Shown piece by piece: positions 7,591 to 16,417 of a stretch of 64,000 nt of DNA. The translations under genes and the position numbers were made by a program. A model generated the notes under the pieces. The model saw only the letters and a list, made by a program, of their open reading frames with translations, ran no database searches and had not been told where the DNA came from. Source of the stretch: Porphyromonas uenonis DSM 23387 = JCM 13868 (lineage in GTDB: Bacteria; Bacteroidota; Bacteroidia; Bacteroidales; Porphyromonadaceae); assembly GCF_000482365.1 (NCBI RefSeq), contig NZ_KI535307.1:122793-186792 (forward strand). Direction: 5' to 3'. Numbering within the stretch: the stretch's first letter is position 1; every line of letters begins with the position of its first letter.

Positions 7591-10500
7591 TTAGTGGTTG
7601 TTTTTGAGACTTTTCTTGCGCCGACGCCGTATCTGACGGCGAGAGACCAGCGCATAGATACAAGGTATCAGGAGGAGTGTGACCAGCGTTGAGATGGTCA
7701 GACCGAAGGCTACCGTGACACCCATCGGCTGCCACATCTCGCTACCCTGTCCGATGCCGATAGCCATCGGGACCATACCGAAGACGGTCGTGAGGGTCGT
7801 CATCAGCACGGGACGCAGACGCGATGCTCCCGCATGGAGTAGCGCTGTGCGTACGGACATGCCGCGCTCACGATTGAGTATGGTGTAGTCGATCAGGACG
7901 ATACCATTCTTCACCACGATACCGACGAGCATGATCGCTCCGATGAAGGCAATGATGCTCAGGGGGACTCCAGTCACGAGCAAACCGAGGATAACTCCCG
8001 TAAAGGCAAAGGGTACGGAAAACATAATGACAAACGGGGAGGCCAAGCTCTCAAACTCCGCAGCCATAACGATGAAGACTAGGAAGACAATGAGGAGCAG
8101 GAGCGTCCCTAAGTCTGCAAAAGCCTCTTGCTGCTGCTCGAAAGCTCCCGTGATCTCGTAGCTCACGCCCTCGGGCATATCCATCCCGTCAAGGATCTTC
8201 TGAGCGGTGCGGACGAGGTCTGAGAGGGCTGCCTTAGGTGCTGGCGTGAGGGCAATGGTAACGACTCGAGAGCGGTCTTTCTGGTAAATGGCGGGGGGCG
8301 CAAAGTGCTCCACGACCTTGCCCAGGTCGCCTAGTCGTACGCTCGTTCCCTGAGGGGTGCGTACGAGTGTCTGCGCGACATCGTCTAGGCTACGTCTGAA
8401 CTCAGGAGCTAGTCGCACACGGATCTCATACTCCTGCCCATCCTCTCGATAGAAAGAGGCGGTGGCTCCATAGATACTGTTGCGCAGGTAGCTCGCTACC
8501 ATACTATTCGTCAAGCCATGCTCAGCGAGTCGCTGCTGATCGAAGATGACTTGGTACTCAGGCATAAACTCATCCCGATTGCTCAGAGCCTGAGCGCAAG
8601 CTGACGACTTACTAATCTCCGCCATAAACGCTTTTGAGATCTGATCGGTGACGGCAAAGTCGTGTCCGTAGATATCAACATTGACAGTACTCTGCTGTCC
8701 CCCGCCACCTGTCTGAATGGAGACGTTGTACTGCTTGATCCCAGGAGTAGCGCTCAGATCACGACGCATCTCGGCAGCAACCTCCTTAGAGGAACGCTTT
8801 CGCTCGGAGGCATCGACCAGCTTGATATTGAAGGAAAGGAGATTATCCGCATTGTCCTGCGCTAGCGTCGAGGCGCCAGACTGGAAAGCGTCCGCCTGAC
8901 CCGTGGAGAACTGGAGCATCTCTATCTCGGGGTACTTCTTGTGCCACTCCTCGGTGAGGCGATGGCCCTCAGCGAGCGGGCGGTCTATGGTAGTGCCTAC
9001 AGGGTAGTACGCTTTGACAAATATATAGCCACCATCGCCCTGCGGCATGAACTCCGTCTTAACCAGCGAGCCCAGCGTAAGCGATAGCACGAAGATGCCT
9101 AGGGACAAGCCTACCGTGAGCCACTTGTGTCGTAGCACCCAGGCGAGCGTCCTTTGATAAAGGACCGTGAGTCGCTGGATGAAGTCGTTGAAGGGGCGTA
9201 GAATCTTCTGGGATACCCTCCCCTCCTTGCGTTGGCGATTGGCTCGGAGCATGTGAGCACAGAGCGTAGGTGTCAGGGCGAGCGCACAGATGGTCGAGAC
9301 GATCATCACGATACTGACGATCCAGCCGAGCTGACGGAAGAGTAGTCCAGCCATGCCCTGCATCATCACCATCGGGAGGAAGACTGCGAGCATCGTCAGC
9401 GTAGAGGCGATGACTGAGAGCGCCACCTCATTGGTCGCATGGACGGCAGCTTGCTTGGGATAGCTTCCCCGCTCGATGTGGTTGGTAATGTTTTCCAGCA
9501 CCACGATCGCATCGTCCACCACCATACCGATGGCTATGGAGAGCGAGCTGAGCGAGATAATGTTGAGCGAATTGCCCGTCAGCAGTAGGTATATAAAGGC
9601 CGAGAGTAGCGAGATCGGAATCGTCAGTACGATGATAAAGGTGGCGCGCCATCGGCCCAGGAAGAGTAGCACGATGAGCATCACGACGCAGAATGTGATG
9701 CCGATCGTCGAGCTCAAACTATTGATCGAGCGCACGATGAAGTCGCTCTGATCCATAATCACCTCTATCTTGATGTCCGTGGGGAGGTTCTTAACAATCT
9801 GCGGGAGCGCCTTGAGGACACGCTTATTCACCTGAACCGTGTTGGCTCCCGACTGCTTCATTAGCATGAGCATAGCACCCCGCTGGTTGTCCACGTAAGC
9901 GAGCGTTTGCTGCTCAGGATCGCCATCTACGATGCTCGCCACGTCTCGCAGATAGATGGTCCGGCCAGCGAAGCTCGTTATGGGGAGCTCCTCCAGTTGC
10001 TTCGGATCAACGATCTCACCAATAGCTCGGAGGGAGATTTTGCTTGTCTCTAGGTTCATCGACCCAGCCGATACGTTTCGGTTTGCCACTGCTATGAGGT
10101 TGCTCACATCACCGACCGTGATGCCGTAGCTCTCGAGCTTGTGCGGGTCACAGTAGACGTTGATCTGTCGTTGTCTAGCACCCAGTAGGTTGACGCCCCC
10201 CACTCCGTCAATGCGTCCTAGAGGGGTTATCAACTGATCATTCAGGATCTTGTAGAGCGACTTCGAGCTAGCGTCCGACTTGATTGAGAGCATGAGAATA
10301 GGCAGGTCATCCATGCCAAACTTGATAATGTTTGGCGTGCCAGCCCCGTCGGGGAGCGCCTCCGCGATAGCACTGATCTTGTCGCGGGTATCGTTGATCG
10401 CATTCTCTATGTCCAGTCCCTCTCGGAGCTCCAGCGTGACGACAGAGACATTTTCCTTGCTTTGCGAGGTAATGTGCTTGACTCCGTTGATACCGTTGAG

Positions 10501-10710
10501 GACGTTTTGGATGGGCTTGGTAACGTTGTTCTCCACCTCTTCAGGAGCGGCTCCCGAGTAAGAAGTGACGACCATGACCCGATTGATCTGCATATCGGGC
10601 AGGAGGTCTATCGGCAGGCGTGTCAGGGCAAAGAGACCCAAGACAACCACCCCGACGAAGATCATGATCGTGGTGACAGGACGGCGAACGGCTGATTGAT
10701 AAAGACTCAT
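7591..10710 (-). CDS. RND efflux pump, inner membrane subunit (AcrB/HAE1 type)
   Basis: This 1039-aa proton-driven pump has the usual two-fold repeat of 12 helices and two large periplasmic loops. The first helix is MIFVGVVVLGLFALTRLPIDLLP. The proton-relay aspartates lie in SIAIGMVVDDAIVVLENI near residue 400, and the matching lysine is in GIVVKNGIVLIDYT near 950. There are no CzcA/CusA metal-relay features that I can point to, so drugs, bile salts or other amphiphiles are the likelier substrates. It lies third in the operon tolC-like, fusion protein, pump, PII-like, with gaps of 33 and 3 bases. Confidence 0.92.
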   Translation of the reverse strand: MSLYQSAVRRPVTTIMIFVGVVVLGLFALTRLPIDLLPDMQINRVMVVTSYSGAAPEEVENNVTKPIQNVLNGINGVKHITSQSKENVSVVTLELREGLDIENAINDTRDKISAIAEALPDGAGTPNIIKFGMDDLPILMLSIKSDASSKSLYKILNDQLITPLGRIDGVGGVNLLGARQRQINVYCDPHKLESYGITVGDVSNLIAVANRNVSAGSMNLETSKISLRAIGEIVDPKQLEELPITSFAGRTIYLRDVASIVDGDPEQQTLAYVDNQRGAMLMLMKQSGANTVQVNKRVLKALPQIVKNLPTDIKIEVIMDQSDFIVRSINSLSSTIGITFCVVMLIVLLFLGRWRATFIIVLTIPISLLSAFIYLLLTGNSLNIISLSSLSIAIGMVVDDAIVVLENITNHIERGSYPKQAAVHATNEVALSVIASTLTMLAVFLPMVMMQGMAGLLFRQLGWIVSIVMIVSTICALALTPTLCAHMLRANRQRKEGRVSQKILRPFNDFIQRLTVLYQRTLAWVLRHKWLTVGLSLGIFVLSLTLGSLVKTEFMPQGDGGYIFVKAYYPVGTTIDRPLAEGHRLTEEWHKKYPEIEMLQFSTGQADAFQSGASTLAQDNADNLLSFNIKLVDASERKRSSKEVAAEMRRDLSATPGIKQYNVSIQTGGGGQQSTVNVDIYGHDFAVTDQISKAFMAEISKSSACAQALSNRDEFMPEYQVIFDQQRLAEHGLTNSMVASYLRNSIYGATASFYREDGQEYEIRVRLAPEFRRSLDDVAQTLVRTPQGTSVRLGDLGKVVEHFAPPAIYQKDRSRVVTIALTPAPKAALSDLVRTAQKILDGMDMPEGVSYEITGAFEQQQEAFADLGTLLLLIVFLVFIVMAAEFESLASPFVIMFSVPFAFTGVILGLLVTGVPLSIIAFIGAIMLVGIVVKNGIVLIDYTILNRERGMSVRTALLHAGASRLRPVLMTTLTTVFGMVPMAIGIGQGSEMWQPMGVTVAFGLTISTLVTLLLIPCIYALVSRRQIRRRRKKSLKNNH

Positions 10711-10743
10711 AAGCTAAAGGCGAGGATCTGTGTGTTGGGGGAA

Positions 10744-11796
10744 CTACTGCTGAGCCTGCGAAATCTGTACAGGCATCTGATCGGACAGGATGCTGGCACC
10801 AGTCGTAACTACGACATCGCCTGAGGAGACGCCCTCGCTGATCGCTGTATACTTACCGACGGTACGCTCTACGAGGACCACCTGCCGATGGGCGATGCCG
10901 TCCCGTACGATGTAAACGCACTGCTCAGCACTGCCGATCTGCTTGACGATGCTCTCTGTGGGGACCACCGTGTACTCCTTGTCGCCTAGATTGATCGAGA
11001 CGCGAGCATACTGTCCAGGCACCAGCTTGCGCTCAGGATTGGTCGCCTCAACTTCCATCGTAAAGGTGTGAGTCTGTGGATTGATCGTCGGATACTTCAG
11101 AGAAATCTTACCGGCAAAAGTCTCGTCAGGCAGGGACTCCGAAGTAATCGTCACAGGCATCCCTTTGGTCATCTGCCCGTAGTAGCGCTCCGAGGGATTG
11201 ACCCGTAGGACCACTGGGTTGACCTGCTCCACGACGAGTAGAGGCATCTGGGGAGACATCATATCGCCCGCATCGTAGTTGCGCGCTGTGACCACACCCG
11301 AGATAGGGCTACGGAGCTGTGTGTTCTCCTTTATATTATTGTAGCTCGTCTGAGCCAGTGTGAGGGCTCGCCGTGTCGCCTCCCACTCCGACTGCGATAT
11401 ACCGCCTATCTTGTAGAGCTCATCTATACGAGCCAGTGCGCTCTTGCGCTCCTCGAGCTGTAGACGCGCCTGCTCCAGCTGGCTGTGATCCATCTCAGCG
11501 AGGAGCTGCCCACGAGAGACCTGCTGCCCCACCTCTACATAGATGCGCTTGATGCGGGAGGCCATCTGCGGTGCTATCTGATTAGTCACCTTAGCCTCGA
11601 CCGTGCTGGTGTACTCTTGCAGGTCTGGGAGCGTCTGCACCGAGACTGTCGCCACCTCTACATGCTTGATGTCTGTCGAGTCGATCGTGTGCGAAAAGGT
11701 CGTCTTGCCATCCTTGCTCGCAGAGCTACAACTGGTAAGAGATAGAAGAACTAAGCTCAGTGCTATGGGAGCAACTGTACGTATAGAGAGAAACAT
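10744..11796 (-). CDS. RND efflux membrane fusion lipoprotein
   Basis: The 350-aa periplasmic adaptor has a lipobox (LTSC, Cys23), so it should be lipid-anchored. The lipoyl half-motif RIKRIYVEVGQQVSRGQLLAEMD is followed by a short helical hairpin (about residues 105-150) and the second half LRSPISGVVTARNYDAGDMM. The beta-barrel and membrane-proximal domains complete the protein. It links the inner membrane pump to the TolC-like channel encoded just upstream (35-base gap). Confidence 0.92.
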   Translation of the reverse strand: MFLSIRTVAPIALSLVLLSLTSCSSASKDGKTTFSHTIDSTDIKHVEVATVSVQTLPDLQEYTSTVEAKVTNQIAPQMASRIKRIYVEVGQQVSRGQLLAEMDHSQLEQARLQLEERKSALARIDELYKIGGISQSEWEATRRALTLAQTSYNNIKENTQLRSPISGVVTARNYDAGDMMSPQMPLLVVEQVNPVVLRVNPSERYYGQMTKGMPVTITSESLPDETFAGKISLKYPTINPQTHTFTMEVEATNPERKLVPGQYARVSINLGDKEYTVVPTESIVKQIGSAEQCVYIVRDGIAHRQVVLVERTVGKYTAISEGVSSGDVVVTTGASILSDQMPVQISQAQQ

Positions 11797-11831
11797 AGGA
11801 TAGTCTGTTTGTCTTAAAATGGTTTGTATCG

Positions 11832-13283
11832 CTAGAAGTATCGTGTCATTCGTTTGATCGAGTTGAGACGCTCCTCGTAATCACTGCGTGGATCAGCGGA
11901 GAGCGGTGTCTCGGGGGCTATGAGTTGCTCTATCTCTACGCCCGCTATGAGGTAGTCGTAGAGCGCCTGTGTCTGATTAAGACGAGCCTGTAGGAGCGCC
12001 AGCTCAGCATCGTTGACCTCTAGGAGCGTACCCATCCCCTTATCGTACATACGCTGTGCGATGGTGTAGCCCCGCTCGGCTGTCGCCTGTATCTGCGTCG
12101 CCGTGTTGTACTGCTCCTGAGCCTTGCGCGCCTGGTCTCGCTGATGCTGCATGCCGAGCGTGAGTGACCGCTCAGCATCTTGTCGCTGGAGCTTCAGGAG
12201 CAAAGCACGCCCCTTGGCTTGTCGCGTCGTGTAGTAATTCTTAAGCCCTGTGAAGAGTGGAAATTGAAACTGTAGGCTCACAACAGAAAAGGGAACCCAG
12301 AGACGACTCTTAGAGAGGTCAAAGTCGTTTGACGAGAAGTTGTAATTGTAGTTCGCACCCAGTGATATCGAAGGCACCCAGCTCAGCTTGGAGAGCTTGA
12401 TACTCTCGTCCGCTATCTGTTGCTGTAGCTCTAGCGCCCGCAAGGTGGGATTGGTTGTGAGCCAAAGCGAGTCAGTCGTCGGCACCTGCGCTATGAGTTG
12501 CTGGCTCTCGGCTTGGTAATCCTGAAGATGTCCTACCAGTCGCAGACCTGTGTGTGGGTCTAGTCCTAGTAGCACCGCCAACTGCATATAGGCTAGGTCA
12601 ACACCCTGCTCCGCCTGCAGTACCGAGGGCTTGATATTAGCATACTGTACCTCAGCACGCATCTTGTCGTACTCAGCCACGAGCCCCGCTTCGTACCGCT
12701 GAGTGACTCGCTCGAGGTTCAGCTCCGCATTGCGTAGACTGCGTTGCAACGTCTCGCAAGACTCCTGTGCGAGAAGCACCGTGTAGAACGCTTTCTTGAT
12801 CTGCCCGACCAACTCCTGACGAGACTGCGAGGCTTGCTGTAGTGCTAGGTCAACCTGCGTGCGATTGATCTGCAGCGCCTTCCAGAGCGTCGCATTGACG
12901 AGTGGCATACCGGCTTGTAGTCCCAGCTGTATATTGTGCGTACGTCCCACCTCGATACCGTCTTCCATGCCTGGCATAGCGCCCATACCGGGCATCCCGT
13001 CGAAGTAGATGCGCTGCTTCTTGAGCGTGTAGCCGTAGTTGCCCGAGAGCGATAGTTGCGGGTAGAGAGCGCTCTGCGCCTCACGCTCAGCATACATTTG
13101 GTTGACCAGCGCCACATCCTTGCCCAGCACCATCGGGCTCTGCTCCAGCCCGAGAGAGATGCTCTGGTCTAGCGTCAGCACGAGCGTATCTGGTTGCTGC
13201 GCCGAGAGCGTCAGCGTAAGCAGGAATAAGCATGGTAGCATCACATAGCGCCACCCAGAGATGAGATGTTTCTGTTGCCTCAT
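11832..13283 (-). CDS. TolC-like outer membrane efflux protein
   Basis: The 483-aa protein has a signal peptide ending near LTLTLSAQ and two outer membrane efflux repeats. The first is LTLDQSISLGLEQSPMVLGKD with following helices; the second covers NPTLRALELQQQIADESIKLSKLSWVPSISLGANY. Long alpha-helical stretches rich in Gln and Ala form the periplasmic tunnel. A Met/Gly-rich loop (GMPGMGAMPGM, near residues 98-108) lies in the first half and could face the outside or bind metal. It is the first gene of the efflux operon. Confidence 0.9.
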   Translation of the reverse strand: MRQQKHLISGWRYVMLPCLFLLTLTLSAQQPDTLVLTLDQSISLGLEQSPMVLGKDVALVNQMYAEREAQSALYPQLSLSGNYGYTLKKQRIYFDGMPGMGAMPGMEDGIEVGRTHNIQLGLQAGMPLVNATLWKALQINRTQVDLALQQASQSRQELVGQIKKAFYTVLLAQESCETLQRSLRNAELNLERVTQRYEAGLVAEYDKMRAEVQYANIKPSVLQAEQGVDLAYMQLAVLLGLDPHTGLRLVGHLQDYQAESQQLIAQVPTTDSLWLTTNPTLRALELQQQIADESIKLSKLSWVPSISLGANYNYNFSSNDFDLSKSRLWVPFSVVSLQFQFPLFTGLKNYYTTRQAKGRALLLKLQRQDAERSLTLGMQHQRDQARKAQEQYNTATQIQATAERGYTIAQRMYDKGMGTLLEVNDAELALLQARLNQTQALYDYLIAGVEIEQLIAPETPLSADPRSDYEERLNSIKRMTRYF

Positions 13284-13489
13284 ATAATAATAAGTGTATA
13301 GCGAACCCCCTCTCCACAGCGCTAACGCCCGAGTCGGTTCTTGCAGGAATACCCATTTAGAGGCAAATAGGACTTTGTCGTTTAATACGGCAACGACCTT
13401 TTGATGCTCCCGTGACGTTCCCTTAAGCGATTATGAACCCTCACCCAGCGCTTTCAGAGGGCAGTACTAGATTGTACTGCCGTGTGGTT
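13284..13489. other. Spacer between the efflux operon and the metK unit
   Basis: The 206 bases hold a perfect small palindrome, GGCAGTAC and GTACTGCC (13460-13481), just after the Fur-like stop. It may end the metK transcript, but no T-run follows. The efflux promoter must also lie here, but I could not find a convincing -7/-33 pair. Confidence 0.4.
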
Positions 13490-13948
13490 CTATCGTCGTC
13501 CGAGGCGATAGCACTGAGGGCAGACCCCCCAGTAAAGCAGTAGTGGCGTGACGTCGCTGAAGCGAGGCGGCGTAACTGTCTGTAGCTCCGTCAGTGCCGC
13601 TGCGCTACGATGTAGCAATGCGGAGCCACAGTGCCGGCACAGCAGTAAAGCCTTGCCGTGACACAGTGACTTCCGCACCAATGACCCTGCTAGCCCCATC
13701 GGTAGAGGTAGCAGGATACCAATCTTGACAAAGAGGTCTATGCAGCTATAGATTGAAGACTCTCCGATAGCCATCTGTCGCTCCTTGGCGAGTGCTATCA
13801 AATCTTCGGACGAGAAGATGCCCATCTGCTCTCCTATCAGATCTAAGATAGCTTCACGCACACGGCTACGGTTCATCCCCTGCACCTTGAGATAGGTTTG
13901 CAGCAAGAGCTGCTCCTTAGCCTTGAGGCTATCCGAGAGACGAGGCAT
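13490..13948 (-). CDS. Fur-like winged-helix protein downstream of metK
   Basis: The 152-aa protein has a winged-helix part (NRSRVREAILDLIGEQMGIFSSEDLIALAKERQ, then SSIYSCIDLFVKIGIL) that follows the Fur N-terminal pattern. A CxxC pair follows in LLCRHCGSALL, and a second CxxC, CPQCYR, is at the C terminus, as in the structural zinc site of Fur/Zur/PerR. The usual HHH metal-sensing motif is reduced to a single His-Gly (CHGKALL), so regulatory metal binding is doubtful. It starts 17 bases after metK ends, so it would share the metK transcript and its riboswitch. Confidence 0.6.
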   Translation of the reverse strand: MPRLSDSLKAKEQLLLQTYLKVQGMNRSRVREAILDLIGEQMGIFSSEDLIALAKERQMAIGESSIYSCIDLFVKIGILLPLPMGLAGSLVRKSLCHGKALLLCRHCGSALLHRSAAALTELQTVTPPRFSDVTPLLLYWGVCPQCYRLGRR

Positions 13949-13965
13949 AGACCTAGCAGATATTA

Positions 13966-15255
13966 TTAGAGTCCAAACTCCTGCTGTATCCGCTCCACAT
14001 AGTCTAGCTTCTCCCAGGGGAAGAGCTCGACCTCTATCTCGATAGTGCCTCTGTGGAATGTCTCAAAGCTCTTCTTGACCCGACGCACATCACGTCCGAA
14101 GTGACCATAAGCAGCAGTCTCCTCATAGATCGGCTTGCGTAGGTCAAAGCGTCGCTCGATAGCGTACGGTCTCAGGTCAAAGATGCGCAAAACTCGCTGC
14201 GCTATCTCGCCATCGCTCATATTGATCTTCTTACCCGAGGTGTGGACGTAGATGCTCACAGGCTCTGCGACACCGATAGCGTAGGAGATCTGTACCAGCA
14301 TCTCTGAGCAAATGCCCGCAGCCACCATGTTTTTGGCAATGTGACGAGCTGCATAGGCTCCAGAGCGGTCTACCTTAGAGCTATCCTTTCCCGAGAAAGC
14401 GCCACCACCATGGGAAGCGCGCCCACCGTAAGTGTCCACGATGATCTTACGCCCTGTGAGTCCTGTGTCTCCGTGAGGACCACCGATGACAAACTTGCCC
14501 GTCGGGTTGACCAGTAGACGATACTCCTGCACTGCAAAGAGATCAGCGTACTGCGGATAGTACTTCTCCACACGAGGGAGCAGATAGCGGCGTATATCCT
14601 CCGTTATTTGCTCCTGCATCTTCAGGTCGGCCGCATGCTGCGCCTCGTAAGAGTCGTCGGTAGGCTTGATAAACTCATCGTGCTGCGTGCTCAAGACGAT
14701 CGTGTCAATGCGCACGGGGTGGTTATTCTCATCATACTCTACCGTCACCTGACTCTTGGCATCAGGTCTTAGGTAAGGCATCAACTCAGGCTCCTTCTTG
14801 CGTATCTCTGCAAGCTCGAAGAGGAGCGCATTAGAGAGGTCCAGAGATAGAGGCATATAGTTGGCCGTCTCGGTCGTTGCATAGCCAAACATCATACCCT
14901 GGTCGCCAGCGCCCTGCTCCTCAGGATTACCACGATCCACGCCACGGTTGATGTCGTTGCTCTGATCATGGATGGCGCTCAGTATGCCACAGCTACGAGC
15001 GTCAAAGCCATACTCAGGCTTATTGTACCCGATACGATCGACGACCCGTCTCACCGTCGCATCTAGATCTACATAAGCATTGCTACGCACCTCGCCCGAC
15101 ACGATCACCTGTCCCGTAGTGACAAGCGTCTCACAGGCGACACGCGAGTTAGGATCACCCGCTAGGAGCTGATCCACGATGGCATCTGACACTTGGTCTG
15201 CCACCTTATCTGGATGTCCTTCAGACACCGATTCTGATGTAAAGAAGTAGTTCAT
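13966..15255 (-). CDS. metK: S-adenosylmethionine synthetase
   Basis: MetK makes S-adenosylmethionine from ATP and methionine, releasing phosphate and pyrophosphate. At 429 aa the family signatures are clear: [20 protein letters not shown] near the N terminus, [15 protein letters not shown] near residue 117, and [22 protein letters not shown] near 280. It is somewhat longer than E. coli MetK because of a central insert around [22 protein letters not shown]. Its leader contains a full promoter and a SAM-II-like aptamer, which fits feedback by the product. A Fur-like gene follows. Confidence 0.97.
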   Translation of the reverse strand: MNYFFTSESVSEGHPDKVADQVSDAIVDQLLAGDPNSRVACETLVTTGQVIVSGEVRSNAYVDLDATVRRVVDRIGYNKPEYGFDARSCGILSAIHDQSNDINRGVDRGNPEEQGAGDQGMMFGYATTETANYMPLSLDLSNALLFELAEIRKKEPELMPYLRPDAKSQVTVEYDENNHPVRIDTIVLSTQHDEFIKPTDDSYEAQHAADLKMQEQITEDIRRYLLPRVEKYYPQYADLFAVQEYRLLVNPTGKFVIGGPHGDTGLTGRKIIVDTYGGRASHGGGAFSGKDSSKVDRSGAYAARHIAKNMVAAGICSEMLVQISYAIGVAEPVSIYVHTSGKKINMSDGEIAQRVLRIFDLRPYAIERRFDLRKPIYEETAAYGHFGRDVRRVKKSFETFHRGTIEIEVELFPWEKLDYVERIQQEFGL

Positions 15256-15305
15256 ACTGCTGATATACTATTGAGATAAATAAGTGTTGAGTTGAGACTT
15301 CTTGA

Positions 15306-15398
15306 CTAAGCAAGAGCCTCTCGCCACAACAAGAGAGCACCCCACCAGTCTGACGGATCAGCTCGTGGGGTGCTTTCGATGTCTCTATGCTTGCTTAG
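15306..15398 (-). promoter_or_regulatory. Nested hairpin in the metK leader
   Basis: An outer stem CTAAGCAAG/CTTGCTTAG (15306-15314 with 15390-15398) encloses AGCACCCCAC/GTGGGGTGCT, which encloses CTGA-N4-TCAG. It sits between the SAM-II-like aptamer and metK. CCCCACC just after the aptamer (15428-15434 on the minus strand) could instead pair with GGTGGGG of this hairpin, offering an on/off switch. There is no T-run, so a classical terminator is not shown. Confidence 0.6.
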
Positions 15399-15435
15399 AA
15401 AGATCCTCCGGCGGTCTCTTCTAGAGAGGTGGGGA

Positions 15436-15495
15436 GGTAAGTTTTTAGCATTTTTCTAAGTGGTTGCAAGCTTATCAAATCCATCCACTACGATC
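15436..15495 (-). ncRNA. SAM-II-like riboswitch aptamer upstream of metK
   Basis: On the minus strand the P1 arms AGTGG and CCACT flank GGATTTGATAAGCTTGCAA. They are followed by an A-rich linker and ATGCTAAAAA. This matches the SAM-II layout (stem, loop with GAUUU and UUGCAA, second arm, then AAAU-GCUAAAAA). The loop AUUU can pair with the AAAU to form the pseudoknot. A consensus promoter lies just upstream and metK about 180 bases downstream, so product feedback on SAM synthesis is the natural role. Recognition is by eye; a covariance search would decide. Confidence 0.78.
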
Positions 15496-15532
15496 CAAGA
15501 CCTCTTCGGAGCCTCTTGTCATCACGTGGGGG

Positions 15533-15564
15533 CAAAGGTAAGACAAACTTTTTAATCTCGCAAA
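15533..15564 (-). promoter_or_regulatory. metK promoter
   Basis: On the minus strand TTTG (15564-15561), a 20-base gap and TACCTTTG (15540-15533) match the Bacteroidota consensus exactly. Transcription would start about 30 bases before the SAM-II-like aptamer. Confidence 0.8.
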
Positions 15565-15644
15565 TCAGAGCTGATGCTTTATTTTGATTTTCCGAAGTGT
15601 CTGTCTTGGCTAATGGGACATATAAGCGAAAAGCCCCGCTGAAA

Positions 15645-15729
15645 ACGAAAAGTTCCTCCCTTGGAACTGAAAAGTTCCTACGCTGGAACTAAAAAGTTCC
15701 AAACGGGGAACTGTTTTTGGAACTCGTAT
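15645..15729 (-). repeat. Array C: 22-bp periodic inverted repeats (GTTCC/GGAAC arms)
   Basis: On the plus strand GTTCC arms start at 15652, 15674 and 15696, and the last GGAAC is at 15719. Read on the minus strand it begins with the same TACGAGTTCCAAAAA lead-in as arrays A and D. It lies between the gmk terminator and the metK promoter, oriented in the direction of metK transcription. Confidence 0.85.
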
Positions 15730-15760
15730 CTATTAATAAGCCAGTACGATACAAACGGAA

Positions 15761-15797
15761 GAAGGCTCAGCCATCCAGGGAGGACGACTGAGCCTTC
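15761..15797 (-). terminator. Terminator after gmk
   Basis: GAAGGCTCAG and CTGAGCCTTC form a perfect 10-bp stem with a 17-base loop, 34 bases downstream of the gmk stop. On the minus strand TTCC-rich rather than pure T sequence follows. Confidence 0.75.
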
Positions 15798-15831
15798 TAT
15801 TTCTTGATGAAGCGGACCTACGCTGTGCGCG

Positions 15832-16398
15832 CTACTTGCTGATGGTGTCGCGGATGATCTGTGCGACCTGCGAGACGCAGAGCTTGAGGTCGTCGTTGAC
15901 GACGGTATGGTCAAACTGCTCGGCAAAGTTGATCTCATACGAAGCACGACGCATACGCTCCTCGACCATCTCGGGGCTCTCGGTGCCTCGTGACTCTAGC
16001 CGGTGACGCAGCTCCGCAAAGGTCGGAGGCATGAGGAAGATGCTGACCACCTTGTCTCTGTAAGCCTCTTGTATGCGCATCGCACCGACAGCATCGACGT
16101 CAAAGAGGATGTTGCGTCCCATACTAGCTAGCCGATCAACCTCGCTGCGGAGCGTGCCGTAGTATTTTCCGGGATAGACCTCCACATACTCGACGAGACG
16201 ATCCTCGGCGATCAACTTCTTGAACTGCTCGGGCGTGTAGAAGTAGTACTCCACACCATGCTGTTCATTGCCACGTGGCGGACGGCTCGTAGCGGATATG
16301 CTGAAGGAGAGTCGCAGGCTCTCGTCTTGCATGAGCTGCTGGATGACAGTGCTCTTGCCAGAGCCTGAGGGGGCAGAGATAAGGATGAGATGTGACAT
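15832..16398 (-). CDS. gmk: Guanylate kinase
   Basis: Gmk phosphorylates GMP to GDP with ATP. The 188-aa protein has the P-loop SAPSGSGKST at residues 8-17, the GMP-binding segment SATSRPPRGNEQHGVEYYFY (about 35-54), and the lid region with LESRGTESPEMVEERM. The length is normal. It lies 19 bases after yicC, a common pairing in bacteria. Confidence 0.96.
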   Translation of the reverse strand: MSHLILISAPSGSGKSTVIQQLMQDESLRLSFSISATSRPPRGNEQHGVEYYFYTPEQFKKLIAEDRLVEYVEVYPGKYYGTLRSEVDRLASMGRNILFDVDAVGAMRIQEAYRDKVVSIFLMPPTFAELRHRLESRGTESPEMVEERMRRASYEINFAEQFDHTVVNDDLKLCVSQVAQIIRDTISK

Positions 16399-16417
16399 AG
16401 CTTTTGGCGCTTAGGTT

